Below, piece after piece: positions 29,031 to 42,397 of a stretch of 64,000 nucleotides of DNA. The notes beneath the pieces were generated by a model that searched no databases, had not been told where the DNA came from, and was given only the letters and a program-made list of their open reading frames with translations. The position numbers and the translations under genes are program-made. Where the stretch lies: contig NC_087392.1 in assembly GCF_963675165.1 (NCBI RefSeq), positions 4,733,442 through 4,797,441 on the forward strand. The letters run 5' to 3'. Origin of the DNA: Halichondria panicea (taxonomy: Eukaryota > Porifera > Demospongiae > Suberitida > Halichondriidae). The number at the start of each line of letters is the position of its first letter. Within the stretch, counting starts at the first letter, position 1.

Positions 29031-30885
29031 TATGCTTGTGGGTAAGTTGAAGTAGTAGTTGCAGTGTAAAGCACAGAGAAGTTAGAGAAATGTAAGTGCT
29101 TGCAGAGCCCTGTTGCTACCTTATATATTAATTTGCTGCCCTTGAGTCACGCATGCGCAATTACTCCAACACAATATTTTCTTCCATATAAGGTCACATA
29201 CCACAGCATCCATAGGAACAAAGCATTATTTCTAATGTCTGGTATTTGGATGCCAGCCAGTTGTCCTACACACTGGATATACTTGTACCTTACTGCAACT
29301 GCCCATAAAAACATCAGACAGACTCACAAGCACTATTTCTGTTGTATGCAATGTATTACAACAAACCTCAATAGTTATGCTGGTGTACAGGCGTAATACC
29401 CGGTAATCATTTTCTGATAATGGAGAAGTGTCACTAGCAGTCTTAACTATACATCATTATGGTTGTATCTAGCCTCAACTTTGTACATGACATAGACCAG
29501 CTAGAAAGCAGCTGTCATTTAGGAGGTCCATCTTGGTCTCTCCCTCTGACCACATTCCAACCACTCAATTGTCCAAACCACAAAGTACACAACACTGTGG
29601 TTGTGATGTAATTAGCTGACATTCCAGTGATTCCACCACTCTGCAGGGTAAACATCCAATAAAGGAGATCATTTTAAGAATTCCATGAATGAATGAAAAC
29701 AGCTATATATACGTTGACTCATCAGGATGCACTCCTGACGTCATAAACAACATTATTTAGTTATAGCTAGAGGTCTTCAACCAAAATTAGTAAAAGCTTG
29801 TTGATAAACAGATGACATACAGGTTTTAATAAGTAGCTTAACATTTTTGTGTCGTCACGAAATACCGGCCAGAGTGCCAACAAATTAATATCATCTGCCC
29901 ATATGTCATTATAATTATCCGGTGCTGCATTATTTTATGGTTACCCTGTATGTGTACACAGGAGTATAATTACTCACATTACAGCGTCTGGTAGCCAACG
30001 TTACGTTGTGGCTGAGTGGGAGGTTATAACACAGTATACACAGCTGCTGCAAATCATGCCATCAACACTACACATTGTCATATACACAGGAGAGAGGAAT
30101 CTTTCCTACAGGAAGTTGAATTGTATACCCTTGTTCTATACCACACATTACATGCACTTCTAATTATAGGCAACCAATTGTAAACGTCTCCTAGGATCCA
30201 TAAATCCCCCATTAGCCTATTATCGATAGATATATGTGACAGGGCCTAGCAAAACAACCCTTATGGAGCAAACTAATTAATTGTATTTTATTGCTTAATT
30301 AAATAAAACAGTGCTTAAGCTTCAAATTGATTACAATATCACTCACTTTGCACCTTCCTACCCCAAAATATTTTCGGGTGAAAGGGGGACAGTATTGACC
30401 TACCGTTTTGAGAAACTAATGTTCCAAGTTCTATCCGCATGCAAGAACAGCATGAAAAAATTCAATGGCTGCCTTGTAACGGCTATACAAAAAATTTTCG
30501 GATAAAAAAATTTTTTTTTAAGTTAGAGGAGATGTTGAAGTTACTTCTTATGAAAGAAAACCAAAATCCTAAAATAGCTCTAATATTTTACTTTGTAGTG
30601 TACTGAACATTATTAGTTTGCTCCATAAGGGTTGTTTTCCTAGGCCCTGTCACATATAGCACACATCGAAGCATAAATGGTCATGTACAGCTAGGTACAA
30701 TTAAAACACACAACAGCTAGTTTCGTGCAAGCTGACAACATACATTATCCCATTTAGGTTGATCACACTTCAATCATTAGCAGAGTCAACAAATTCATTT
30801 TAAATTGACAAAGTAATGTAACAAAATAGACAAATAACTGCATACATACATACATACATCATGAAAAGTGATTACAGATTGAGTT
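29031..30885. other. Intergenic stretch with one inverted-repeat element
   Basis: I see no gene in these 1.85 kb. The right half holds an inverted-repeat element at 30231-30658, annotated separately. The remainder is AT-rich single-copy sequence as far as this window shows. The start of transgelin 2 is at 29030, so its promoter lies at the left end. Confidence 0.6.
30231..30658. mobile_element. Inverted-repeat element, about 428 bp
   Basis: The left end TATATGTGACAGGGCCTAGC and following bases (to AGCAAACTAAT) are matched, inverted, at 30612-30658 with one mismatch over about 46 bp. There is no coding capacity. A TA duplication is possible because the ends are flanked by TA, but this is not distinctive. 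Confidence 0.8.
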
Positions 30886-33800
30886 TTAGAATTGGAAACC
30901 GCCCTCAGGCAATTGTGTGTTGGTATTAAACATATATTGTTCTCCGTCCTTGGCAGGGTTTGGGGCCAGCTGTAAGTCCACTTGGTCCTGGTCATCACCG
31001 AAATACTTGTCAATAATTCTCAGTGCAATCTTGTACACTTGTTCACTGCTGTGCTGCTGCAAGTGCTCGATCTTGTCCAGGCCTGTGTGTGTGGGGTGAC
31101 ACTGTTGTACATGTACTTTGACAATGCAGATCATCTTACAAAGTGCACCCACCCATGAAATACAACCCCACAATACATCTGACTGTACAGTAAACCACAC
31201 ATTGCATTATACAGCTTTGTGGCAAGTTTTGGCCATTACACAGAGGTGGCCTTTGTTGAGTGCTTGTTTTGCACACAAACTGTTCATTTGGGACCTGGCC
31301 TTTATATCAAAGTTGGCCTTTCTTCAAGGCTGGCCATTAGCATGTTTCAAACTATACTCTACTGACACACACACACACACACACCATAGGCCTCCTCCAC
31401 CATGAGGGCAAAAGGGTTGACATTCTTCACAGCGTCCTGTTGTCCTATCTTGAGTATATTCTCCAGTCCCTCCAGAGTGATCATGACCATACGAGGATCT
31501 TGCACTGTCAGCAGATCACACAGCGGCTTTACGCAACCAACGTCCACCAAGTATCTGCAAGTGAGTGGGCGGGAAAAGCCTGTCACGTACAAAGAGCTAT
31601 TGAAATCATCCATTAGCTTTGAATTTGGACAATCTGAACACAAATTACAAACTCATAAAGATACATATAATTATATCAGGAGTGTATGAAGTCCACTCCT
31701 GATTATATAGATAGATAGATAGATAGATACCAAAACTACCTCACCAGAAAATGTACAAAACGTAAAGGTATGAATTAAAGCCCCACTCAAAATAGACTCA
31801 ACAAGTATGCAAAAGTGTCAATTTTCCAAAGGCAGACAAGTAGCTAATAAGGTGTCAATTAACTGTATTCTGGGCTACACTACATGTATCTAGTGAGACT
31901 TGACAGCCTCAAGAATTCATCCAGTGGTAGTGTGGGAAGACATGAATGACAACTTGGCATCATCTCAAGTTGCACTCTCAAATAATGGTCCAGGAGTTAA
32001 TCTAATTACCACCTCTTCCTCTGCTGAAGCCAAACACTACACACCTCAAAAGAACATAATAAGATTTCCATTGGGTTCATTTTGTGTTACAGACACAAAG
32101 AATTAGTTAGCCAAAAGGTTTCTTTACAGTCATGTACATGTAGGAGCAACCTAATCTCCCAATAGCCTGTAAGCAAAATGTTCATTAAGTACAACTCAAA
32201 GCTTTGCTACATACTGATTTAGACTTATCGATATATGTCACATGACTGGTCACCTGATCTGCTCGGCTGTTCCCCCCTGTGTGGCGTTGAGTACCGCCCA
32301 CGCAGCCTCCTTCCTCGTCTTGTAGTCCACCCCCGAGCTGAGCACCTCGATTAGTAGCGGGAATATGTTGCAGTCAATCACAGTCTGTGTGTGTGGAGGG
32401 GGTAGTACAAGTTCACAATAAGGTACTTAAAAACTAAAAGGTTTTAGAAGACTCCATTTTAAAGAATGTTGGACCCACTCATCAATAGCACACCTCCACA
32501 TGTTTGGTACGTGCATACATGTACAAACCAGTACTAGACATACATGTAACTGAAAACTATCCAATAATGTACATTTGTACAGAATTTTGTTAATTTCTAA
32601 CAATTAACACACACATTGTTCCAGTTAGCCCCTACCACCATCAGACTCCCACCTGTATCTGCACTCTGTTGCCGGCGGTGACGTTGGATAGAGCCCAACA
32701 CGCCTCCTTCTTGACTCCTTCGAAGCGACTGCTCAGGAGATGTTGTAGTGCAGGCAGAACTGAGCAGTTGAGCAGCAGCTGTGGGAGTGGAGTGGGTGGG
32801 TGGGGTTATAATTATATGGACAGTCATTAGACTCCTTCACTGGCCTCCCCTGAAAAGAAGGCCTGCTACTGACTTTTTACGTATACGCAAAAATAATTAT
32901 TGGATATTTTTTTACTGTAAAACTGGAATTTTTGCTACAAAAATATCGAATGAATAAACAGACAAAGAATACAAATTCATAATAATTATTAAAGCCACAC
33001 ACAGAGCTATATAACTGGTTAGCTACATGTAAAGACAGAGCTGTAGGTTTGTTGCAGCAGCTATTTTCTTTCTGATAAAGTCTAGTCAGCTTTCCCTCCA
33101 CAATGTTTCAGGCTGTGAGTCTTTTGTTAGCATAGCATAGCTATCAGAATGCTATCAGATGAGCTAGAAACCTTCAATCGAACTTTCTATCTACTTTCTT
33201 CAATCCACTTCCATTTGTTGTGACGTCATTGTTTTACTGAGCATACACGTTGTTATCCTGCATTTGCCGGTATCTGGCTAATGGTTAGCGCAAGCGCAAG
33301 CAGTCGATACCAGACCCACTCTTAGAGGAAGTGCGGCCTGAGATCAAGGCCACATGTACATGTACATTACAATGTATGCACGAGAATACGTATTGCCACT
33401 GTATGACACTACAAAAGATTTGGCTCTGGAAATGCCAGTCAAATTCTCGAGTGAGAGTGGCCAATTTCCATAAATGGCCTGAAAAGCACAATTAATTAAG
33501 ACTGGTATTTGTACACTTGATTTAGTTACAGGATCAAGCTTTATAGCTCATACACAAATTGTGTACCTCACAAAATTCCAAAATGCCAGACATACTTTTA
33601 CAAAAGACCTTGTTTGAAGCACTGTATTGTGGTCACCCTCTATGCAATACACAGCCAGGTTTATGTGCCCCCAAGTCTCCATGGACCTGACCACCTCTTT
33701 ATTACAGCCACTGTTGGTCTACCCAAGGCTTGAAGGGTGACCTCTATAGGAACAAGCTACTGTACAGACCTCACAATTACAAGCGTCAATATACACACAT

Positions 33801-36800
33801 ATCACACAGATGTGCAGTGCAGTGCATCTATTAAGCACCTGTGTCTGACGGTCGTCCCCTGTGAGGATGTTACCCACGGCTCGTAGGGCAGGGGCTAACA
33901 CTTTCTTATCAGGGAAGAACAACAGCTCCACCAGACGTCGACATAAACCACCATCCACTATACGCTGGATACGATCGTTAGGACCATCACCTGAGGAGGG
34001 AGGGAAGTACTGAAGCCTGTCTCTACTGTGGTCTCCCTATAAGCAGGCCACCCTCTATCAGAGGAGGTACGACATGCGTGCCTCGACCTAGCAATTAGCC
34101 TCCCACGCTCAACGTTATTGCACAGGCTTAATTGCTAAATCGAGGCACACACTCATCCTCTGGCCCTCTATAAAGCGAGGTAATGGTCTCCATAGCAATG
34201 TGTTTGGGCCTGTGTTAGTAGGCCACCTCTTATTACAGCCCACTGTGTCTGCCGGATGGTGACTCACAGTACAAGTATTGACTATAATTATAGATCAAAG
34301 GCCACACAGCTGCCAGGAATGCTCTATATTAGATCACTACTTCCTGTTTCAAGCCATTAAAAAAAAAGGTGGTAATTGCTCGAGGTTACTGCTCACCAAT
34401 GAACGCGACAGACCAAGCGCAGTTACAGAGAACCTCCATATCCTCAGAGTGGAGTAGTTTAGCCAGCACTGGAATGGACAGTTGCACCTGTCATGTGTGT
34501 GGGTGGAGGGGATACAGGTTACAGTATGCAATCAGAGGAGGTACGACATGCAGGAGCAATAATCTATTTATAGACTTGATTAGCTGACAAAGCATTATTA
34601 AACCTAGGCCTGCACATGAACGGGATGAAACTACAGCTCTCAGCCTAATTGCTCCTGCATGTCATACCTCTTCTAGTATTATAATACAATACACAGCATC
34701 AAAATGGTCGTTCTTTTAATGGTATAATGCAAGCCTTAATTATACACTGTCTATTGTGGCCACCCTCTATAAATACAGCCAGGTTAATGACCTACACATG
34801 TATGATAAAAAACATGTGTTTGGACCTGTCAGGCCACCCGCCACTGTTGGACTACCCATGCAAGGGATGAAATCACCAACTCTAATCAATAGATCATCGG
34901 CCAGTTGCTGTTTCCCATGGAAACTGACCACCCACTGCACTACAAAGCTAACCATACAATGAAAGTGAAAACCACTATTCTGTAACACAGAACAACAACA
35001 TTTTCAACTTACATGTAGGACAAAAACTGGCCTTTGGTAACAAAGCTACATGTACATGTACCGTATAGCGGGTAATTTTCGTTGATGCAAATTTACATAT
35101 GAACCACCGAGTTTAATATTTCCTATTCTAAATATTCGTACAGCTCAGAATGGTGACGTAGGACTTGTTGCGAATAATATTTGGACTAATGCTCTAAATC
35201 TGAAAATTTGGACCATATCCGCTTTTTGGACCATTTGAACCATAACCCGGTATTATGGTATGTACGGAGAGTCCACTTACTGCCCCTAGGTCCGGTGGTG
35301 GGCTCTTCCCCCGACAAAGGTTAGAGAGAGTCCAAGTGGCGTTTCTCATCACAGCCACCTTGAGGGTAGGGTCTTGTAGTAATAACAGAAGAGGCTCCAT
35401 TATACCAAATGATAGAGTGATGTCTCTGTACTCAGCACTGTCTCCAGCTATGTTGCCTAGTGCCCATACAGCCTGAGAGGGGGGGGGAGAGAGGTTTTGA
35501 TGAGCCATAACTCAAGTTTGGTTGACCCAATTTCAATCATTTGGTGATTTCCTGAAAGCTAAGAACGAGTTCGTTCAAATGATAATATTATGCTCAGTTA
35601 CATAATTTTTTGGATCGTGCCCAATAATTATTACACTTCCCCTCGTCTATATAGCCCATGGTTTTTGTCAAAACGGCCCTAAGCTCAATATACAGTGTAA
35701 GCTTTCAGAAAATCGAAGTTACGTTATGGCCATGAGGTCCTCCATGCATGCATAGTGCGTGCGTATAACTAAAACAGCTACATGCATGTACAGTTTTACT
35801 TTAGCCATAAAGTCATGACCATAGACTATTACGACTTGTTTAACACACACACACATGCACACACGCACACACCTGTTCCCGTATGTAGTCGTGCTGTGAG
35901 AGGAGCAGCTGCACAAGAGGTGGGATGGCTCCGGCCTCAATGACCGTACGTGTTTGTAGGGTGGAGCCAGATGAAATGTTTGTGATGACCCAGGCAGCCT
36001 CAAACTGTAGGAGGGGGGAAGTGTGTTATGCACTGATCACCCTATAAGCAGAGCACCCTCTATAATACAGCCAGGTTATAATGGGTCTCAAAGTCTCCAT
36101 AGCATGTGTTTGGACCTGTGCTAGCTGACTACCTCTTTATTATGCCTCGAGGCATAGGCCCATCATGGTAAAGCTGACTGTGTTAATACAGACTCTGTTG
36201 GTCTGACTAAGTATCAACAAGTCTCACTGTAACACACACACACCTGTAGAAACGGACTGGTTGAACAGTGGAGAAACTCTACAAACTTTGGGAGACAGCC
36301 CAACCTAATGACCTCCTCAATCGGTGGATTGTCTGCAATAGAAACAGCAACAATACGAGGTAATGGACACAGTACACCATGGCAACTATGTAGCTAGCTA
36401 CTAGTTTAGATAACAATATCTATATATAAAAACGAAGCTTGCCCTAAAGCAAAGAGCAAATTTAGCAAAAATCGGCTGAAATTAAACAATTCTTCACTAT
36501 TATAGCAATAGTAGAGGTATAATACTGCACACACACAACCCCACACCCCTCCCCCCACACACACACACGTTCGTGACTCACTCAACTGTGAGAGTATGTG
36601 TCTAAACCTCCGCACTGCTGCCAGCTGCTCCTGAGGGTCCACACTGAACAGAGCCTTACAGAGCATGTCCAGGGGTGTGTCCTATAGCGGAGAATAGGAC
36701 ATGGTTCTTGATGTAATTGATTGATGAATACTGTACTAGTTGAGGTTGTTGTTATATGAATACTGCACTAATGGGTGTACGATAACCAGGTGAACATAGA

Positions 36801-37343
36801 ATTAATTACACCGCAAAAAACATTCAATTCAAGTTACTAGGTTGGCCATGAAAGCATATTTAAACAAGCAAGAGAGAGAGAGAGAGCCATGTCACAATGC
36901 ACATTGCATTCTACGTTACAGTTCAGAGGTAGATACATTCCATCAGTGGTTATAACTAACCAGTAACTATACTCAAGTAGGAGGACATTTAGTGTGATCA
37001 GAAATAAGAACTGGAGTGAGCCAAAACGTATAAAACATAGTGTTGGTATGGTCACGGAGTCAGCCCCTCACCTCAGGGAAAGAGAATGCAGCTGCTCCAC
37101 CAGCCTCCACAATGTCTGGCACTGCATCCAGATTCCTCCGCTTGGATAACTGCAAAAATACAAAATAAAATAGCACTCAAATACATAATAATCATGACGA
37201 CGTACTTGTTCATCTCTCTTCGATTTTCTCAATTGAATTCCTTCTTCCTCTCTTTTTTTTCTTGACTCCTCCAAAGTGAACCCTTTGGTTTTGTAGGACT
37301 TGAGTCTATTCTCTCCACTTCCTGAACCAGCACTGGTAGCCAT
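30886..37343 (-). CDS. Importin subunit alpha, copy 2 (complete)
   Basis: An adaptor linking NLS cargo to importin beta. Twelve exons on the minus strand. Exon 1 (37206-37343) and exon 2 (about 37074-37150) encode the importin-beta-binding domain: [20 protein letters not shown], then LRKSKRDEQ and [13 protein letters not shown]. Armadillo exons lie at about 36582-36681, 36244-36332, 35873-36004, 35281-35472, 34397-34487, 33839-33990, 32653-32778, 32255-32385 and 31385-31554. The last exon (30886-31083) encodes [19 protein letters not shown] and the end LPEGGFQF. Ten ARM repeats with the usual Trp-Asn ladder are present, and the full protein of about 520 residues is family-typical. It is head-to-head with RMI1, 283 bp between starts. 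Several introns begin directly with (GT)n. Confidence 0.95.
31229..36932. repeat. Copy 2 of the 5.7-kb importin-alpha duplication
   Basis: It matches 1-5714 with small offsets (31229 at the left, 31222 in the middle, 31218 at the right) caused by indels in introns. Substitutions are scattered over the left two thirds. From about 4090 to 5714 against 35308 to 36932 I saw almost none. Homology ends at CAGTTCAGAGGTAG in both copies. Confidence 0.93.
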
Positions 37344-37626
37344 AGCTTTAGCCTTTTGTTAGTAGAGAAATACACACACACATGTGAGGGGTTGAGTTTC
37401 TTCTCTTTAAAACAGCCTCCACGTTGGATTGTTCCGTAATCTATGTGGCTTTTTCAGCAGAGTAGCCACTCCCACCCTCATGGCCTTGGTTACAAGAAAA
37501 AAGCAAGAGACCAAGAGACACGAGACACGTACGTACATACACACACACAGTCTAGTATCTAGTATGCAGCTTTATATAATAGTATCTGGTTGCTTGGAGG
37601 TGGAGCAGCGCTAGGCGTAGAGTATG
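37344..37626. promoter_or_regulatory. Bidirectional promoter candidate, importin alpha and RMI1
   Basis: 283 bp separates the two divergent start codons. I see no TATA box at the expected place for either gene. Short ACACAC runs occur near 37370 and 37540. That it is a shared promoter is inferred from the spacing. Confidence 0.55.
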
Positions 37627-40600
37627 GAGGTCAGGGATGGTGTCAAGAGACTGCTGGCAAGGAAAGGTGGTATTTCAGTTCAAAACGAGTGGCTGGATGC
37701 TTGTATATCGTGGATAGTTGAGGAGGAAGTAAGCTTAGTAAGTATCTGCACTCATAGTTACTGTATTATTATATCGTAGGGTTCTAGTGTGTCAGAGCAG
37801 AGGCTGTACCAGGTGGTGTACGAGCAATGGCTACATGCGGACCTTACGGAGGTGACCTCTGGACCCTCCCTGCCCACCCTCAATGGGGATAAGGGGGTCG
37901 TCTCTGGAAGCTTTATCGCTCAGGTATATGTTGTTTAGTATCCATAACGTGCAGTTTAATTTGTATTTCTGGACACTGGATCCTTTCAGAAATAAAATTT
38001 CGGCTGTTGTGTTTTGTACACAAACTATTCATTTGGGACCTGTCCTTTATATCACAGTTGTTTTATATCTCAGTTGGCCTTTCTTGAGGGTGGCCATTAA
38101 GAGGGGCTCCACTGTTACTGTAACACAACATTCCATGTACCAAAGTTGCTATGAAGTGTTCCTAGCGTACACAGTCCTTGTCATGCATGGTGTATGGTAA
38201 AGGTCCTATAATTAAGAAATGCATTATGCAATAACCTACTCTATTGTACAGATCACTTCAATAGTGAATGTTGGCTGTGCAGCTTATGGTCAGCTTCTAA
38301 AAGCAAAGAATCGGTCAGACGAGAGTACAGAGGAGACTGACAAGAAGACCTTTGAGCCGATCAGACCCACTCGCCTCCTTTTGCTAGCTTTGAGTGATGG
38401 ACTGACTGACACACAGGCAATGGAATATGAACATCTGCAGCAGCTCAGAGTGGACACACCTCCAGGAACAAAGGTAGGCTGTATAAGGAGTATGGTATGG
38501 GTCCTTTGGAAATTGGCTGTATGTTGTTGGCAAATATTAACTTCAGTACTGTTTGTCCAATGTCATGAATTTAGAAAGAGACCTTTCAAATAATGTGTCT
38601 AAATCCAACATTTCGTTTGAGCCATATTTTTTCGGCCTTGGACCATGGACAATATATGAACTTTGCTTCTTGAATTCTTGAACTTGACCATTTAAAAGGT
38701 ATCTTTCTAAAATCGTTGAAATTGGATCCAAGTTATGGCAGCTAAATGAGTCTGATTCAACAGAAGGGGTATAGCCATATTGCCTAATGGTTTACGACTT
38801 TTCCATAGCTTTTATCTGTGTATCAGCCAGTATTCCCCGTACAGTCTGCCGTTAAAGAGTGTTGTTTATAGAAGCTATTGCTATAGCAAATATAACCGTT
38901 GATTCTTCTTTGTACTATATGAGTGTTGTTGATACGACCACCTCCTGTGTAGGTGCTGTTACAAGGGGAGATCCCCTACCGACTGGGCATGCTCCTACTG
39001 AGCAGTGACAATGTGCAGGTGTTGGGAGGGCATGTGGAGCACCTGGCCAGTCGCAACGACACTATCAGTGTACTCAGCAGAATATTGTGAGCGTGTGTGT
39101 GGATAGTCCAGTCACTTAGTGAACAGTGTGTGTACATTTTGATTGGCTTTTTAGAGTAGATATTGAATTCCTAGTGATGAAAAAATGACATAGCATCTCC
39201 TGTATTATACATACATAGTTTTAACCTCGTTATTATCATTTATTATTCCCTCATATAGGAATGTTGAAGAGCCTGTCAATAACACACCACCACCCTCTGA
39301 AACCACACCCCCTCACCAGCAGATCGAACAGCAACAACCACCAGAGTCTGCTCAAAGCATTGCATATGATTTTCAAGACGAGATGGATGATTTTGATGAT
39401 TTTTCGGAAGCTGAGGTAAAGGAGAGTGGAATAACAGCAGGGCAACCCACAGTGGACTATGGTGTAGTAAACGATGAGCCTGGACACGATGACTGGTCCG
39501 ATGACCTTGATGATGATATATTCACCGCCACAATCGATTACAATGACGGACAACCGCCACGCTCTGTTAAAACTAAACCTTTCGTAGCTTTCAGTAACCG
39601 AGAGCAATACTCTAACCAGATACAGACTGACTCAAAGCCACCCTCTGGAGCACACATTAGCAACCAACCATCTTCTGTGGTGCCTCGTCAAACGACTGTT
39701 CAAGCAAACAAATCTGAGCCAAGACGAACAGTCTTTGTCCCCAAGCTGAACCTCAAGCAGCAGAGTGTTAGCAGAGTGCCCCCCACCACTAAAGGACCTC
39801 CCCCTGTGTCCCCCTCCACCAGAGGACCTACCCCCGTGCCACCCACCACTAAAGGACCTTCCCCTGTGCCCCCCACCTCCACCAGAGGACCTCCCCCTGT
39901 GTCCCCTACCTCCACTAGAGGACCTCCCCCTATGCCCCCCACCTCCACCAGAGGACCTCACCCTGTGTCCCCCTCCACCAGAGGACCTACACCTGTGCCA
40001 CCCACCACTAAAGGACCTCCCCCAGTTGCCTCGGTACGACCCATGCAGAGAGGGACAACTGTTGGAGGGGAACCAATTAAGATCAACTCACTTGCAGAGC
40101 TGTCAGATTCTTTCTGGATGGTCCATACCGCAGTTAAAGTGCATGTAAGTACAACTCAACATTTACCAGCCTTGACCATTAATCTACATGTATATATGCA
40201 TGCATCTACATTAGATGTACATGTACTGTATGTTGTCGACTAGCCTATGCTATATACATTGGCAAATATGTGTTCGCCTAAAAAACCTTATAGTTTAGGT
40301 ACACAATTAATATATTGTTTGCTATTTTTCTTTTCTATGCAGGCTCGCTTTGTGAGAGTGTGTGAGCGTATCGATGCTACTGGAGGAGAGTGGGTGGCTA
40401 AAGTGATAGTGCTGGACAGGCTCGGGAGCGGACTCATTGTACACCTCAGCAACAAGGTGTGCATGGTGTGGTGTGGGTGTACACACCAGCTCATGTGAGC
40501 TCGTACACGTGTCATATGACATAGTACAAGTGCATAAATTCTACGAATAATAGCTTTTATTCAACTTTCGCAGCTTCTTGAAAACATGATTGGATTTTCA

Positions 40601-41496
40601 GCTGTTGAGTTCACAGATGTGAGTATACTACAATGTATGTGCTTGTCCACAGCTTAATAATTGCCTCTGCATGTGTATTCCTCATACAGAGGAGGTGGGA
40701 CATGTGTTATCAGTCACATGGCAATGGAATGTATGGCATACAATGTTTACACGTTAGGCTCATGACCTCTAACCTTTCCTTACATTTCAGTGTAGCTATG
40801 GTGCCTGTGGTAGATCTACTGTTGTGCTCTTTAACAAACTCACATCACCTTTTAGTAATCTCGAATATTATAAACTGTTATAGAATATGGCAACCAACCT
40901 GAGTTAACCTCCCTAGATTGCTCTCTGTAGTAGCTTATGTACAGTAAAAACCTCTAGGTTTGATGGTGAATTTCAAGCTATTGAGCCGGGATCCCACTAG
41001 TATCGCTGATCCACAAGTTAGTACTATCCTTTCACTATATGATTACTGTGGGATCGCTGCTGTTTTGGCTGCTTGAAGATCCTCACTTTTCATGCACAAA
41101 TTCTTATCTAAATCTTTGTGGTTAAACGTGGATTGTTAATTACTGAGGCGCACGTGATTTGTGTCCTACCTCCTCTGTTCCTCATACAGCATATCAGTCT
41201 GCAAAGGAACAACCCAGCTGTCAGGGCCAGAGCTAGCAAGGTGATTCATTGTGTGTCCTTTAGTGGAGCTAGGGGTTTGGATAACAATTAATGTAGCCAT
41301 GTACTGGAGCCCTTTTATTTTACAGTCATCAAGACTAGGATTAAGTTTTGTATTGATGTTACTGCGTGTGTGTGTGTTGTTCATGCAGGGATTTGCCCAG
41401 TGCCAGTCTGCTATATCTCAACTGAACGGCTTCATGATCATTACTCAGCCTAGTACAACTGAGTACCCTACCCTCACCAACATATTAGATAATTAA
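37627..41496 (+). CDS. RMI1: RecQ-mediated genome instability protein 1
   Basis: RMI1 is the OB-fold scaffold of the BLM-TOP3A-RMI dissolvasome, which resolves double Holliday junctions. The N-terminus (37627) reads MEVRDGVKRLLARKGGISVQ, then WLDACISWIVEEE and VVYEQWLHADL, matching the RMI1 N-terminal region. The DUF1767/OB1 part follows: RPTRLLLLALSDGLTDTQAM, PPGTK, VLLQGEIPYRLGMLLLSSDN, VQVLGGHVEHL. The large exon 39259-40145 is acidic, then proline-rich with repeats of PPTSTRGPP (about 39775-40025). The C-terminal OB2 is in 40343-40455, 40574-40618 and 41188-41496: INSLAELSDSFWMVHTAVKV, ARFVRVCERIDATGGEWVAK and SQLNGFMIITQPSTTEY. An inserted MITE (40687-41177) abuts one acceptor. The BLM/TOP3A partners are not in the window. 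Confidence 0.9.
39775..40025 (+). repeat. Coding minisatellite in RMI1 (Pro-rich)
   Basis: Imperfect 33-39 bp coding units give PPTTKGPPPVSPSTRGPTPV and variants in the linker between the OB folds. The frame stays open throughout. Confidence 0.9.
40687..41177. mobile_element. 491-bp MITE of the CAGAGGAGG family with perfect 9-bp TSD
   Basis: Ends CAGAGGAGGTGGGACA and, inverted, TGTCCTACCTCCTCTG. TTCCTCATA occurs on both sides (40678-40686 and 41178-41186), a perfect 9-bp duplication. The duplicated bases belong to the pyrimidine tract of the RMI1 acceptor at about 41187, so the insertion hit a 3' splice site but restored it by duplication. Confidence 0.93.
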
Positions 41497-42397
41497 TCTC
41501 AAACCCTCATTACTTCTATATTGATCTGTGTGTTATAATTATATATCTGTCATAATTTATTGCTGCAACAGCTACTACATAATTATTATAATACATGCTA
41601 CATTATGGTGGGGGGACTAAGGGACATATAGGAGGGCAGGGCAGGGCAGGTGCACGTGGTGCTAAATAAATTCAATAATTATGCATGGTCATCTGAGTTG
41701 TGTGGTTTCGAATTCCTTTCATGATCAATTGTATATAATTATAATGGCACGAAAAATAGACAAAAGCAAAATAGACAAAAGCACCGACCTATAATCATAC
41801 GTTAATTTCCAATAATTTATACGGTGCATCCAGTCTACATGCAGAAATTAGAATATTGCAAATGTATGGAGTATATACTTATATATAGTGTACATAGCTA
41901 TATATAGTGTACATGTACTGAAATGTGATTATCCTGTGATTGATACCATTGGGTTCTGTAGGTGAATGTTTCCATGGCAACATGGTGGGTTTGGTGATAA
42001 TAAAACAGTGAAAAATTGTTATAGTGGGTGATCTGTTATGGAGAGAAAAACCAACGGTGTCCGGCTAAGGTCTGCAGGACTTTGTCGCAACATCTGTATA
42101 CTAGTTTGGCTATCTTATATATATGAAGTACGATCATGCATGCACCCATGGTTTCACCTAAATGGACTTCCGGCCACAATATAAGGTCCTAGCTTTTTCA
42201 CCTACATGTGTGTATATACACAAGCACAATTTCTTAGTAATGTTCCACATTTAAGTACAACGTACTACTCACACACTTGTGGTATTCTACTCTCTATATG
42301 GATACGTACACTACAAATTTCGGAGATAAAAAAATACTATACATGTGTTCCATTGTTCATAAGCTCATAGACAAAGTTCACTATGCATGCAGTTCAT
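41497..42397. other. Spacer between RMI1 and the P450 gene
   Basis: About 0.9 kb of AT-rich sequence between two converging genes. I see no gene in it. It contains a GGGCA-rich tract (41633-41650), two copies of AAAATAGACAAAAGCA near 41755 and ATATATAGTGTACAT repeats near 41885-41910. Confidence 0.6.

Noticed and set aside
39632-39961. Gly/Arg-rich and Pro/Leu-rich open frames opposite or beside RMI1
   Set aside because: Shadow frames of the Pro-rich coding repeat; the RMI1 frame has family homology and correct splice sites.
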